Source: Platanthera guangdongensis
Taxonomy: Eukaryota; Streptophyta; Magnoliopsida; Asparagales; Orchidaceae
Reading direction: 5' to 3'
NCBI GenBank assembly: GCA_039583875.1
Contig: CM077158.1
Coordinates: forward strand, 237,638,453 to 237,702,452
Length of the DNA: 64,000 nucleotides
Position 1 is the stretch's first letter, and every line of letters starts with the position of its first letter. The position numbers were made by a program, and so were the translations under genes. Below, in pieces: positions 1 to 11,373 of the stretch. Under the pieces are notes generated by a model. The model saw only the letters and a program-made list of their open reading frames with translations, had not been told where the DNA came from and did not search any database.

Positions 1-195
1 CCTTAGCTCGGCTTCTGGCTAAGGAGGGGAAGCGCTCTGAGATCTTCCGGGTTTGTGGTGGGACCTCCCTGCCGAGCCCTTGGGCCTGTTTCTCCTTGCC
101 TTCTTCGTTGTTTTTCTTGCAGGAGCAAAGTAGGCGCGAGACCACCCCTTCCCCAAGGGTCGAACTTCACAGGAGACCGATTTTCGGTTTCAACA
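1..195 (+). repeat. 3' end of a Tat-type gypsy LTR (fragment)
   Basis: This stretch resembles the last part of the plus-strand LTR that ends at 21,078: both have a GATCTTCCGG block, then GGGACCTCC, then an AAC..GAGACCG block, and end in AACA. Here the end falls at 195. What follows does not look like the TGGTGCGGTG primer site seen after the other two copies. It is therefore either a 3' LTR end or a rearranged junction. The left part lies outside the window. Confidence 0.45.
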
Positions 196-263
196 GTCCC
201 GCCTCCCCGAGGTCAAAATTTAGCCAACCGATCGGTCGCTATACTCTCTTCCCTTGGAACATG

Positions 264-1178
264 TTAGATTGAGAATGTCTGGAACCCTCCGATGATTGCC
301 CTCACCTTGGACAAGTACTTCACAAGGGTGGGCTCCCGAGCTTCGAACTCTCCTCGGATCTGTGATGCCACCACAAGGGAGTCCGTAAAAGCCTCCACAT
401 CCTGGATCTCAAGCTCCTTTGTCAAACGAAGGCCGGCTATCATAGCCTCGTACTCGGCCTGATTGTTAGTTGCTGAAAAGTGTAAGACCACTGCTTGTTA
501 TATGGTGATCCTCTGAGGGCTTATCAATACCACCCCTGCTCCGAGGGAGTGCTTTCCTGAGGCCCCATCAACCATCATCTTCCATGCCTCCTGCGGCCGC
601 GGCTCCTCGGCTCCGACCTCAACAACGTAGTCTGCCAAGAAGTCAGCCACCGCCTGAGCCTTAAAGGAGAGCCTTGACACGAAAGAGATATCAAACTCGC
701 TTAATTTAATGGACCACTTGGCCGGCCTGCCCGAGTGCTCCTCTCCCTCAAAAATCTTTCGAAGGGGATAGTCCGTCACCACCCTGATCGAATGCACTTG
801 GAAGTACGACTGGAGCTTCCTGGCCGAAATGATCAAAGCATACGCCAGCTTTTCCAAGATGGGGTAGCGGAGCTCCGCCTTCTTCAGGATCCTGCTAACA
901 TAGTAGATTGACAATTGTTTCTTCCCCTCTTCCCTGACTAGGAATGAGCTCATAGCCTCTGCTCCTACTCCGAGGTACAAGGCTAGGTCCTCCACCTCCT
1001 TTGGGCTTTGAAGGAGAGGAGCCTGGGAGAGCTAGCTCTTCAGCATTTGGAAAGCTACTTCACATTCTGCAGTCCATTCGAACCTTTGAGTACCTCTCAA
1101 CACTGTGAAGAAAGATGAGCATTTCTCTCCCGACTTGGAGAGGAAACTGCTTAGCCCGGCCAGCTTGCCGGTCAAGCA
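264..1178 (-). pseudogene. Gypsy RNase H plus archaeal-type RNase H (Tat pol, 3' part)
   Basis: This is the C-terminal half of a gypsy pol. The first domain is the RNase H joined to reverse transcriptase, with the motif VVTDYPLRKIF. After a linker containing ADFLADYV comes a second, archaeal-type RNase H. It keeps the acidic residues expected for catalysis: Asp in MMVDGAS, Glu in NQAEYEA and Asp in FTDSLVV. Stops at 1,179-1,181, near 1,033 and at 498-500 all lie in one frame, so this is a dead gene damaged by substitutions. Integrase should follow but is absent. At 264 the sequence changes to unrelated DNA. Confidence 0.8.
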
Positions 1179-2030
1179 CTAGACCTCCTTAGTGTTACGT
1201 GGTGACTCCAGCTCCAGGATGGCCTTCACCTTATCCGGGTTAGGCTCCACCCCTGCCAGGGTCAGAAGATGTCCAAGGAATTTCCCACGATCCACCCTAA
1301 AGACGCATTTCAAGGGGTTCAGCCTTATCTTGAACTTTCGCAGGGTGGCGAATGTCTCTTCCAGATCCCGAAGATGCGAGTCCACACACTTGCTCTTGAC
1401 CATCAGATCATCAACATAGACCTCCAGGTTCCTCCCCCTTTGACCCTGGAAGACTCGATTCATCATGTGCTGGTATGTAGCCCCTGCATTTTTCAACCCA
1501 AAGGGCATCATCTTATAGCTGAAACATTTCTCCTTTGTGATGAAGGAGACGTCCTTGACATCAGGAGGGTGTATTTGAATCTGGTGATAACCTGAAAAAG
1601 CATCCAAAAAACTCATAATGGAAAAACCAATGGTTGAATCAACCAACGCGTCGATTCGAGGCAGTGGGTAGCAATCATTGGGGCATGATTTATTTAATAA
1701 AGAAAATTCAATACATATGTGCCACTTCCCTCCCCTTTCTTCACCATGACCACGTTGGAGATTCAACCCGGATACTGGATCTCCGAGATGAAGCCAGCCT
1801 CTAGAAGCTTCTTGACTTCCTCGCGGATGGGCTCCTCCAGCTTGGTAGCGATGGTCCTCATCTTTTGGCGAATGGGGCGCGTCCGGGGGTCCAAGTTCAG
1901 GCAATGACAGGCCATGACTGCATCGATGTCCGGCATGTCAGCTGCGCTCCAAACAAAGATGTCGACGTTGCTCTGGATGTAAGCCAGAACCTGCTCTTAG
2001 TCCTCGGGACTCAGGCCCCCGCTGATCCGG
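1179..2030 (-). pseudogene. Gypsy reverse transcriptase (Tat pol)
   Basis: The clear domain lies in 1,179-1,730. It shows LPRIDALVDS, FLDAFSGYHQI, MPFGLKNAGATYQ and the catalytic YVDD in VYVDDLMVKS, followed by KFLGHLL. This is a classic Ty3/gypsy reverse transcriptase copying the element's RNA into DNA. The part before about 1,730 is shifted to another frame. Further upstream a linker with VDIFVWSAADMP, typical of this group, can still be read down from about 2,030. The copy is not functional because of the frameshift and stops. Confidence 0.85.
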
Positions 2031-2361
2031 ACCCTCTGCACCTGGTCGGCGCTGGTGAAGACTTCCATCTCCAGCACTTATCTAGCCGGCTCCAGTCGCG
2101 ACTGCTCCCAGCCGGCTCTTGCCCCCTCTTCCTACCCATACTCTTCCTCTCCTCTTACTTCCTCAACCTCCATCGCCTCCCCTAGGCTCTCACTCTGTTG
2201 CTGCTCAACCTCCTTGCCTCTCTGGGCCTCCCTCTCAACTCCTTCTCCTTCTTCTTCCACCTGCCGACCCACTTGTGGCTCCAACTCTCCGTCCCTCTAG
2301 ACCTCATGTACACATCCTCCTCTTTGTTCCTCCGCAATCTCCTACCCCGCCTCCTGCAGGC

Positions 2362-2886
2362 TCACTTCCTCCTCTCCGACAACCTCTTCATGCACTGCCA
2401 TCTCCTTCTCCAACTCCTCTGCCTCTGCCATCCACGATATGGTTGACCGCTATCACTTAATACTGTCTCGCCACCTTCGGGTCCCCCCCCTGATTCTAAC
2501 CTGCACCCCCACCCCGTTATTGAACTTAAGGCATTGATGAAATGAGGAGGGACATAGTGAAAGGCGCCGATGAGGGGCCGCCCAAAGATGGCGTTATAGC
2601 TGCTTGGGGCGTCCACGATCACGAACCTGCAGTTCCGTGACACGCCCCCCAACCTCACGTGCAGCCCTACCCCTCCTTCTACCTCCTTTCTTTATCCCGA
2701 AAATCCAAATAACGGTCCATCCGAAGCTAGCACCCTCTTGCCCTCGACCCTCATCTCATCGAAGGCCTTCTTGAAGATCACATTCACGGAGCTCTCATTG
2801 TCCACCAAGATCCTGGAGACCGTGAAGTTCTCGACCGCTGTCTGGATCACAAAGGCGTCACAGAACGGGTCCTCGTAATCTGGCAT
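2362..2886 (-). pseudogene. Gypsy aspartic protease region (Tat)
   Basis: The N-terminal part has RILVDNESSVNVIF, the position where retroviral-type proteases carry the catalytic Asp-Thr/Ser/Asn-Gly loop. Here the Gly is Glu, which should abolish activity. After one in-frame stop (2,692-2,694) the frame resumes with FVIVDAPSSYNAIFGRP, the conserved flap-distal block of Tat proteases. The region would have cut the Gag-Pol polyprotein. The stop and the changed active site both mark it as dead. Confidence 0.7.
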
Positions 2887-3893
2887 ATCTGCTGAAGAAA
2901 AGATATTTTTTTTTCTTCTGGAGGGGGAGCCTGGGAGGTCGAGGCTACCCCCCTTCGGAACATGGTCTGGAGGCTCCCCTTTCGAGTTGCCTCAATCCCA
3001 ACTACTCTGTGGATCACCCCGATTCCCCCCCCCCCCCGGGTTCCTACATCCGCCCGGTCCTCACACCTGTCTTTCGTCTCCCCCTGCTGTACCTCCACGA
3101 TCCTTACCGGCGGATCCGACCTCCTCAACCCTCTGGCTTCTCTCATTTCCAAGAACTCTGGGCAGGTGGCCGTCGCGTGACCCTCCTCCTGATGGAAGTC
3201 ACAGAAAGGCAACGCCACCCGGCCCCCTCTTCCTTCTCCACCTCCTCTTCTTCCGGCTCATCCCCGAGTTCCTCTCCTTCCTCCTCTACCTCGGAAAACC
3301 TCCATTGCCTCCTGTTGATACGGGAAGTGACCCCTCGGCTCCTGCCTCCTCGCCGGCTGATCAAACCTCCTCGGCTCGCGAAAGTTGTCCCTTCCTTGAA
3401 AGCCTCCTCCCTGCTCCTCGGGGCGACCCTCCTGAGGCCTCCAACCTAACTGGTTGTTCGGCTCCCGGTCCCCCCGTCCTTGATGTTGTACCTGCTGCCC
3501 CTATCCTCGGGGTTCATCCCTCCTTCTCTCTTCTCTCTGCTCCCTTTGCCTTCCTGCTTCCGGCTTCCTCACGTCATCCTCCACCAACCTGGCTAACTTC
3601 CTGACAAAAGTCGGATTGGCCCTCTCGAAGTCTATCTCCTTCGCTGCCCTCTCCATGAGCTCCTCAAAAGAGAGGGGGCACTCTCTTCAGCTCCATGCTA
3701 AAGAATCTCGGCCTCAGCCCTAGGGTAAAAGCGAACATCAGTGCATACCCTGGGACCTCTTGGACTAGGAGGATCTCTTCCTGAAACCGGTCAACATAAT
3801 GACCCAATGTCTCGTCTTGCTTCTGCCTCACCGCAAACAGGCACTCCACCTCCTTCTTACGCTTCTTTGATGTCGGGAACCTCAACAGGAACC
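2847..3893 (-). pseudogene. Gypsy gag, middle and C-terminal part (Tat)
   Basis: The part at 3,664-3,893 is capsid sequence with a retrotransposon-gag signature (LGHYVDRFQEEILLVQEVPG). It is almost the same as the plus-strand copy at 21,790-21,850. The C-terminal part has a variant zinc knuckle, CDFHQEEGHATATC, with spacing C-x2-H-x4-H-x4-C. The 5' portion of this gag continues at 17,116, on the other side of the copia insertion. The frames are broken between 3,218 and 3,664, where the DNA is very rich in C and T on the plus strand. Confidence 0.75.
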
Positions 3894-4039
3894 TGTTGGG
3901 TACATTGGTCAAATGTACCTGATTTGAAGAAGCCTCACCTAACTCAATGATATACATCATAATGTATTTGATGTATGTTGAGTTTACTTGTGCAGGTTAA
4001 GTAATCACTGGACTGAAGCAAAAAGTTTCTAAGTCCATG

Positions 4040-4967
4040 TGTCGACACCCAGAGGGAAAGTGTCGACACTCAAGAAAGCTTGTGTCGACACCCAGACAAG
4101 CAGTGTCGATACTTGGAGTCATTGTGTCGACACCTGGGATGCAGAGTCGACACCAGATAGAAAGTGTCGACACAAGGAGCTGTGTCGACACTCAGTAAAG
4201 AAAAGTGCAGACAGAAAGTGTCGACACAAGGAGCTGTGTCGACACCCAGTGAAGCTGAGTCTACACCAGAAAGTGTCGACACTTGGAGCTGTGTCGACAC
4301 TCAGTAAAAGTCTGTAGAGACTAAGTACAAGTGTCGACACTCAACACAATGTGTCAACACTAAGCAAAAGAGTCAGCACTTGAAGTAAGTGTCGACACCC
4401 AGCACAATGTGTCGACACTCAACAGAAGAGTCAGCATTTGAAGTATGTGTCGACACCCAGAATAATGTGTCGACACACAGCTGAAGACTCAACACTTGAA
4501 GAAAGTGTCGGCACAAGTAGCTGTGTCGACACTTAGCAAAGAACAGAATTATTTCCAAAATATTCTAAGTACAAGTGTCGACACTAAAGGAATGTGTCGA
4601 CACTCAGCTGAAGTCTCAACAGAAGAATCAAGTGTCGACACAAGGAGCTGTGTCGACACTCATCAAGAGTCAACATAGAAGACTATGTGTCGACACCAAG
4701 AAGCAGTGTCGACACTTAACAGATACAACACAAGAAGTTGTGTCGACACAAAGGTGATGTGTCGGCACTTAGAAGAATACAGCTAAAGAAAGAAGATGAA
4801 GTACTTGTGTCGACACTCAATTTCAGTGTCGACACATGAAGAAGAATCTGGGTCGAGACATACAAGAAGTTGTGTCGACACCTTGTAGACTTGTGTCGAC
4901 ACTTACACAGCATGTGTCGACACTTGGACTATAAGTGTCGACACTTAAAGACAGAGAGTCTCGACAC
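4040..4967. repeat. Array of the palindrome GTGTCGACAC (29 exact copies)
   Basis: Counting by eye, the exact self-complementary 10-mer GTGTCGACAC occurs 29 times between 4,040 and 4,943. About seven near copies are mixed in (GTGTCGATAC, GTGTCGGCAC, GTGTCAACAC, GAGTCGACAC, GTCTCGACAC). Copies are typically about 20 bp apart, with some gaps near 40 bp. The spacers are similar but not identical, for example AGGAGCT or CAGTAAAG. The array ends about 130 bp before the TATA box, so it lies where LTR enhancers usually are. Confidence 0.95.
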
Positions 4968-5100
4968 TATCAGACAGTTAGAGATTTTCAAGAAATGACT
5001 GGATGACTTGACAGCTGCCGTTCCAGCCGGTCTACAGCACCTGTCAGAGATATCAGAAGTCAGTTATGGACCGGATCAGCCGGTTACCATGAAGAAGGCC

Positions 5101-5108
5101 TATAAATA
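5101..5108 (+). promoter_or_regulatory. TATA box of the SIRE-type 5' LTR
   Basis: TATAAATA sits in a GCCTATAAATAGGC context that is itself palindromic. Transcription would start about 25-35 bp downstream, near 5,135. The U3 palindrome array lies upstream and the U5 repeats downstream, as expected for an LTR promoter. Confidence 0.7.
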
Positions 5109-5567
5109 GGCACCTACAGTTTACAGAAATTGTTGATCAACTGGTTCAGATTATTATTGAACAAGTCATTGAAGTGGTACACAAAGTATCAACACAAGAA
5201 GATCTTGTAGTTCAAGTGCAGATCTAAGAAGTTGGAGAGAGAGGGCTCCATCCAAGAAATCAGCCTCTGGAACTAGGCTGAGAAGAAGGATTCAGATTCA
5301 TTCTGGATCTTAAGTGGCAGAGGTCAAGGAACTACTGCAGGAGGATTCAGTCTTATTCAGTTCTACTTAAGAAGCTTTGAAGAAAGCTAAGTCAGATTGA
5401 ATCCAGCCGAGTTCTTCCAAGAACTCATCAAGAAACTCTCAACTCCCCTCTTTTATTTCTGAGTTGTTGAGTTAGTATTTGTAACACATTTTTATCTTGT
5501 AGGATCCTTTGGATCTGAGTGAATTGTAAGCCTATAATTATAAAGGCTGAGGGTAGGGCTTGAGAGC

Positions 5568-5691
5568 CTGAGTGTAGGAGATTGAGATCTCTGAGTGTAG
5601 GCCTTGTTGGCTGAGTGTAGGCCTTGGTTGGCTGAGTGTAGGCCTTGGTTGGCTGAGTGTAGGCCTTGATTGGCTGAGTGTAGGCTTTGGG
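5568..5691 (+). repeat. Direct repeats of 22-23 bp in the LTR
   Basis: About six copies of CTGAGTGTAGG, most followed by CCTTG(A/G)TTGG, stand head to tail in the transcribed part of the 5' LTR. The same block is found in the 3' LTR at about 16,671-16,794. Confidence 0.85.
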
Positions 5692-6012
5692 ATAAAGCTG
5701 AGTTGTAAGGCTTTGGGCCTGAGGTGTAGGAACCAATTTGGGTTCTAAGACAGTGGAGGAGTTTGGCCGAATCTAGTACACTGCTAGATAGGCGAAGGGG
5801 GAAAGTGGATGTACCCATATCTTAGGGAACCACTATAAACCACTGTGTCTGCTGTGCTGTGAATGATATTTGCTGTGTATGCTTAGTTATTGCTGTGATA
5901 AAACAGTTAGTATTCTGTGATAAAACTGTTGGCTGCCATTAAAGTTTAAAAAGGATTAGGTCACCTATTCACCCCCCCCCCCTCTAGGTGTTTAGGTACC
6001 ATATCTTTCAAA

Positions 6013-6024
6013 TGGTATCAGAGT
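6013..6024 (+). other. Primer binding site (initiator tRNA-Met)
   Basis: TGGTATCAGAGT follows the LTR end after two bases. It is complementary to the 3' end of initiator tRNA-Met, the usual primer for copia reverse transcription. Confidence 0.85.
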
Positions 6025-6124
6025 CAGGTTCCTCAAAACAAGGACTAACAGTCTGAGGAGATGCTGTTTGGCAGATTCAGTGTTAGGCAACACAGATTCA
6101 AGAAATTCAAGAAAATCAAGAAAC

Positions 6125-8167
6125 ATGGGTTCTTCTGAGAATCACAAGGAATTGGGTTCCATGAAATTACCCATATGCAGAAAAGAGATCTTTGGGATCT
6201 GGAAGGAAAGGGTAAGGCTGTTTATGGAGGCCTCAGACCCTAGAATCTACATCACAGTAAAGGAAGGGCCTTATGTGCCCATGAAGATATCTGTTCTAGA
6301 TGCAAATCAGAGAACCCCAAAGGATTTCTCTGAGATGACTAAGGATGAGATTGTCCTAGCTACCATGGATAAGAGGGCACAGAACATAATGGTGAGTGCT
6401 ATTAATGATGCAACTTTTCAAAATCTTATACATTGTAAGACAGCCAAGGAGATGTGGGACACTCTTATAGTGTATCTGGAAGGATCTGAAGAAGTAAGAC
6501 GAGATAGAAAATCCTTGCTAAACCAGGAGTATGAGAGTTTTAGACAAGGTAAAGGTGATAGCATAACTGAGTGCTACAAAAAGTTCTACAGAATAGTTAA
6601 TGAACTCATGTCTTATGGAAGAGAGTTCAGTAACTATGAACTAAATGACAAGTTCTTAAGATCCCTAACCAAAGATTGGGACACCAAGATCTGTGCCATA
6701 AGAGAAATGGCTAAGTTGGGGGAAATTCCTCCTCCTATACTGTTTGGCAAGTTATTGTCATATGAGATGCAGTTGACTGTGAGAAAAGAGGAGGAGAAAT
6801 CAACAAGGACTGAGCACAAGGAGAGAACAGTTGCTTTCAAGACAGATGTCCCCAGAAAGTGCAGGAATAAGTCATCAACTCCACCTCCAGAGGTAGTTGA
6901 TTCAGAATCAGATGAGTCAGTCAGCACAAAGACTGAGAGCAGTGAAAGTGATGAAGACTTTGCTGCTTTCACTAGACACTTTCAGAAGTTTTTGAAAAAG
7001 AAACAGTGGAGGTCAAGGCCTTCTACATCACATGGAAAGGAAGACTCTTATCAGAAAAAGAGGTCTTCAAAGAATGACAAGAAAAGGACAAAATCTAGCA
7101 AGGCAACTAGCTCAAAGATAGTGTGTTATTGCTGCAATAGACAGGGCCATGTTATTGCAGATTGTCCAGAGAAGAGAAAGGAATCTGGTGACAGGAAAAA
7201 GACTCATTTCAAAGGCAAGAAAGAGAACTCTTTTGTTGCCAAGAAGGAGAAGACTCTATCAGATATTTCTTCTTCAGAAACTGAGTCTGAGGCTGAAGCC
7301 TACATAGGGCTGTTTGCTGAAGAAGAAGAGGAAGAATTCATGCAGTTAATGGAGTCTATTTATGAACAAGAAGATAGTCATTGCCAAGGGCTAATGGCTT
7401 TGATAGAGAGTGCCAAAATCCTGGAGCAGCCAGGACCCAGTCAGGTACAAAGTTCAAGTTTAAATTCAGTTTCTTGTTCTAGTTCAGATTCAGATTCTTC
7501 TTCATCAAGTGATGAGAATGTATCTGAGTCTGAGGATGATATTCATCTGCTTATAGATGAATATAAGGTGCTGTCGCAGGCTTACAAGAAAAGCAAGACC
7601 CTAGCCAAAAGTCAGGCAAAGGAAATTGCTATTCTTAAAACTGCAGCAACAGATTTTGAGAAGTCTTTTGATCAAAAACTGAATGAGATAGCCAGGTTGA
7701 AGCACATAACAGTGATTCAAATGGGTACTATATCATTTAAAAATGATCAAATCAAGAGTCTGGAGAGCAATCTTCAGAAAGAGAGAGATCTTGTTGCTAG
7801 GTTTTCTAAACCTAAGTCAGTGCTACCTTTAATTGATGAATTTGTTCATCATAAAGGCAAGGCTGGACTGGGCTTTATTAGACCTGCAAGGACTGAGCAG
7901 TCCAAGTCTAAGTCCAAGGGCAAAGCCCCAACATTCAACAAGCCTGCTGTAGACAAGACAGCCAAGGCAGTACCTAAGCAAAGGTACAACAAGTTTGAAT
8001 GTTGGTGTTGTGGCAAGATTGGCCATTTTACAGTGGACTGTTGGCACAATGTCAGTGCCAAGGTGAGTAGCAAGCTACCTGGTGGAAAGCCAGTAGGTAG
8101 TTTTGTCAGATTGCAGACTAACATGTACCAAGGACCCAAGACTTCTTTGGGTTCTAAGGTTCATTAA
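6125..8167 (+). CDS. Gag protein of SIRE-type copia element
   Basis: This 680-residue Gag would form the virus-like particle and bind the element's RNA. I took the ATG at 6,125; the frame is open a little further upstream but has no ATG there. Residues about 90-210 fit the copia capsid (UBN2-type) domain, with AKEMWDTL and LNDKFLRSLTKDWD. Two CCHC zinc knuckles follow, CYCCNRQGHVIADC near residue 335 and CWCCGKIGHFTVDC near residue 626. Serine- and acid-rich stretches and a predicted coiled coil (about residues 490-570) lie between them. It ends with TAA at 8,165-8,167, and pol continues in the same frame. Two knuckles and this length fit the SIRE group. Confidence 0.88.
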   Translation: MGSSENHKELGSMKLPICRKEIFGIWKERVRLFMEASDPRIYITVKEGPYVPMKISVLDANQRTPKDFSEMTKDEIVLATMDKRAQNIMVSAINDATFQNLIHCKTAKEMWDTLIVYLEGSEEVRRDRKSLLNQEYESFRQGKGDSITECYKKFYRIVNELMSYGREFSNYELNDKFLRSLTKDWDTKICAIREMAKLGEIPPPILFGKLLSYEMQLTVRKEEEKSTRTEHKERTVAFKTDVPRKCRNKSSTPPPEVVDSESDESVSTKTESSESDEDFAAFTRHFQKFLKKKQWRSRPSTSHGKEDSYQKKRSSKNDKKRTKSSKATSSKIVCYCCNRQGHVIADCPEKRKESGDRKKTHFKGKKENSFVAKKEKTLSDISSSETESEAEAYIGLFAEEEEEEFMQLMESIYEQEDSHCQGLMALIESAKILEQPGPSQVQSSSLNSVSCSSSDSDSSSSSDENVSESEDDIHLLIDEYKVLSQAYKKSKTLAKSQAKEIAILKTAATDFEKSFDQKLNEIARLKHITVIQMGTISFKNDQIKSLESNLQKERDLVARFSKPKSVLPLIDEFVHHKGKAGLGFIRPARTEQSKSKSKGKAPTFNKPAVDKTAKAVPKQRYNKFECWCCGKIGHFTVDCWHNVSAKVSSKLPGGKPVGSFVRLQTNMYQGPKTSLGSKVH

Positions 8168-11100
8168 TCTGTTTTGCAGGTGAGTCCAAGTGGCCATAAC
8201 CCAACATGGTACTTGGACAGTGGATGTTCCAGACATATGACTGGAACTACAAGATTACTAAAGGACTACATTCCAGTAAAAGATGGTCCAAAAGTAACCT
8301 TTGGTGGTTCTGAAAAAGGAATAATCAAAGGATTTGGTAACATTTCTACAAACTTAGTTACCATTACTCAAGTGGCTTATGTTAAAGGGTTGAAACACAA
8401 CCTAATAAGTATAAGTCAATTAAGTGATGTAGGGTATGACATCTCATTTGTTAAAAATGGTTGTCATATCAAGAGGTCAAGTGATCAAGAGATCATTTTG
8501 ACAGGTTATAGGAAGAGGAATGTCTACTGCCTAGACATTATGATTGAGAACAATGGTTCTCCAGTTTGTCTTGTAGCTGATGAGACAGTCTCTCATTGTG
8601 TCAAATGGCACAAGAGGCTAGCCCATCTTAACTACAAGGCTATTAGCAAACTCTTTAGCAAAGAGTTAGTGAGGAATGGTCCTCAAGTTAAGTGTGTCAA
8701 AGATGGTATTTGCTCAGCTTGTCAAAAGGGCAAGCAGACTAAAACCACCTTTAAAAGCATAGAAAACAAAGATGCTGTGAGGTGTTTGTACCTCTTGCAT
8801 TTGGATCTCTTTGGTCCAATGCCAGTTCACAGCTTAGGTAGGAAGGTCTATACCCTTGTAGTTATAGATGACTACTCAAGGTTTTCCTGGGTGTTCTTCT
8901 TAAGACAGAAATCTGAAACACCTAGTGTCTTCTACAGCTTTGTCAAGAAAATTCAGAATGAACTAAATAGTACTGTGGTCAAAATTAGAAGTGACCATGG
9001 TACTGAGTTTCAGTCTGAAAGTATGACAAAACTATGTGAAGACTTTGAGATATTTCAAGAATTCTCTTCACCTAGAACACCTCAGCAAAATGGCATTGCT
9101 GAGAGGAAGAATAGGACCTTGATAGAGGCTGGTAGAACCCTTCTAAGTGATACATCACTGCTAGAGTATTTCTGGGTTGAAGCAGTTAACACTACATGTC
9201 ATGTTATAAATAGGGCTACCATCACTAAACGGCTAAACAAGACCCCCTATAAAGTTGTGAAAGGCAGGAAACCAAACCTATCCTACTTCAGGATCTTTGG
9301 TTGCAAATGCTTCATACTTAACAATGGGAAGTCTTACTTAACTAAGTTTGCTGCCAAGTCCCAAGAGGGAATTTTTGTTGGGTACAACAATAATAGTAAG
9401 GCTTATAGAGTCTACAACTTGACTACACAAGTTGTAGAAGAATCAGTGCATGTAGTTTTTGATGAGACTAAGCTTATTAACAATGAGTTGTCTAGTTCTG
9501 TATGCAGCCCCACAGGTTTATCAAAGAAAATGGACAAGCTTACTATAGAAGAAGTGCATGCTGCAAGACAGCAAGGAGAAGAGAGTAGCTGTTGTCCAGG
9601 GGGAGAACTACATGTGCCAATTGCTGAAGAAATCCAAGGTATACAGCATGATGCAGATGCTGAAGTGGTTCAACCAGAAGTTAGGATGCCTCCAGCTCAC
9701 AGGCATCTTAGAGATCATCCAGTAGAGCTGATTATTGGAGATCCAAGACAAGGAGTACAAACCAGGAGTAGAAACATGAATGCAGCAATCTACTACAGCT
9801 TTCTGTCACAAGTTGAACCTAAAAAGTTTGAAGAAGCAATACAAGATCCACAATGGACTGAAGCAATGCAAGAAGAGCTTAATCAGTTCAAAAGGTGCAA
9901 GGTTTGGGAACTTGTTCCTAAACCTAAATACCACAATATAATAGGAACTAAGTGGATCTACAGGAATAAGATGGATGAACAAGGGGTCATCATTAAGAAT
10001 AAGGCTACACTGGTTGCTAAAGGATATAGGCAAGAAGAAGGTATTGACTTTGATCAAACCTTTGCTCCAGTAGACAGACTGGAAGCCATAAGGATGTTCT
10101 TGGCCTATGCAACCTATCAAGGATTCAAGGTTTACCAAATGAATGTCAAGTCAGCATTCCTAAATGATAATCTTAAGGAAGAAGTCTATGTGGAGCAGCC
10201 TGCAGGTTTTGTTGATTCAACTCTACCTCATCATGTCTATAGACTTAGGAAAGCTTTATATGGGTTAAAGCAAGCCCCTAGGGCTTGGTATGAAACCCTA
10301 TCTAGTTTCCTCATTGAGAACAAGTTCTCAAGGGGGAAAATAGATAAGACTCTATTCCTTAGGGAATCTAGAGGCAAAGTCATACTAGTCCAAATATATG
10401 TAGATGACATTATATTTGGGTCTACTGAAAGCAGCCTTTGCAAAAAGTTTGCAAAACTTATGCAAGGTCAGTTTGAGATGAGTAGTATGGGAGAGCTGAA
10501 GTTTTTCTTGGGACTCCAAGTTAAACAGACAGAAAGTGGTTTGTCCATTTGTTAGTCCAAGTTCACCCTAGAACTCATAAGGAAGTATGGTATGGATTCA
10601 TCCAGCACCATGAAGACTCCTATGGGGTCAAGTATGTCTCTTAGCAAGGATGATGCAGGGAAACCTGTGGATGAAACCTTGTATAGAGGGATAGTTGGCT
10701 CCCTATTATACTTGACTGCTAGTAGACCAGACATCATGTATGCTACATGTGTTTGTGCAAGGTATCAAGTCTGCCCTAAAGAGTCTCATTTGACTGCAGT
10801 CAAAAGAATATTGAGATATCTAAAGGGCACTCCCTATCTAGGCCTCTGGTACCCTAGGAATGGAGAATTTGATCTAACAGGTTATTCAGATGCAGACTTT
10901 GCAGGATGCAAAGAGGATAGAAAGAGCACTACTGGAACCTGTCAATTCCTAGGTGGGAGACTAATTTCATGGAGTAGCAAGAAGCAAACCAGTGTGGCTA
11001 TCTCCACAGCTGAGTCAGAGTATGTGGCTGCAGGAAGTTGTTGTGCTCAACTTCTGTGGATTCAACATTAGCTAGAGGACTATGGATTTCAGGTAAGTAG

Positions 11101-11341
11101 AACTCCACTTTTCTGTGATTCTACAAGTGCTATTTCAATAGCTAATAATCATGTATCTCATAGTAGAACAAAACATATTGAGATTAAATATCATTTTCTT
11201 AGGGAGCATGTAGAAAGAGAAGATATTTTGTTAGAATATGTTAAAACAGATGAACAAGTAGCTGATATGTTTACTAAGCCACTAGAAGAAGCTAAGTTCA
11301 ATAGATTCAAAATTGAACTAAGAATGATAAACTTAGAGTAA
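8168..11341 (+). pseudogene. Pol polyprotein of SIRE-type copia element (two internal stops)
   Basis: The domains follow copia order. Protease carries [13 protein letters not shown], with the catalytic Asp in DSG. The integrase zinc domain has [10 protein letters not shown] and CSACQKGK. The integrase core has [14 protein letters not shown] and [11 protein letters not shown], a complete D,D-35-E set. Reverse transcriptase has YVDDIIFGS. RNase H has GYSDADFAGC, STAESEYVAA and the final TKHIEIKYHFLRE. The frame is the same as gag. Stops TAG at 10,553-10,555 (end of reverse transcriptase) and TAG at 11,069-11,071 (inside RNase H) break it. Both sit where relatives have Gln, so each is probably a CAG to TAG change. 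Everything else is open to TAA at 11,339-11,341. Confidence 0.9.
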
Positions 11342-11373
11342 GTTTACAGAATTAAAATTGGCTAAGTAAAAAA

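Larger units (their letters stand above)
3894..6010 (+). repeat. 5' LTR of SIRE-type copia element
   Basis: It starts TGTTGGGTAC and ends TATCTTTCA, just before the primer site. In order it holds a palindrome array (4,040-4,967), a TATA box (5,101), a block of 22-23 bp direct repeats (5,568-5,691), a poly-C tract (about 5,971) and the LTR end. It would drive transcription of the element. It matches the 3' LTR along its full length. Confidence 0.93.

Noticed and set aside
2055..3604. Pro/Ser-rich frames on the plus strand over the Tat gag and protease region
   Set aside because: They are antisense shadows of the CT-rich strand; the minus strand shows the gag and protease motifs.
4039..4913. 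Open frames on both strands rich in VDT, VST and CRH (also 15,098-16,015 and 11,627-11,833)
   Set aside because: They are translations of the GTGTCGACAC palindrome in three frames on two strands; the repeat has few stops. There is no sign of a protein gene.
4040..4967. Regular palindromic repeats with spacers, superficially like a CRISPR array
   Set aside because: The repeat is only 10 bases, spacers are related to each other and of uneven length, the array lies in both LTRs of a plant retrotransposon, and no cas genes are present.
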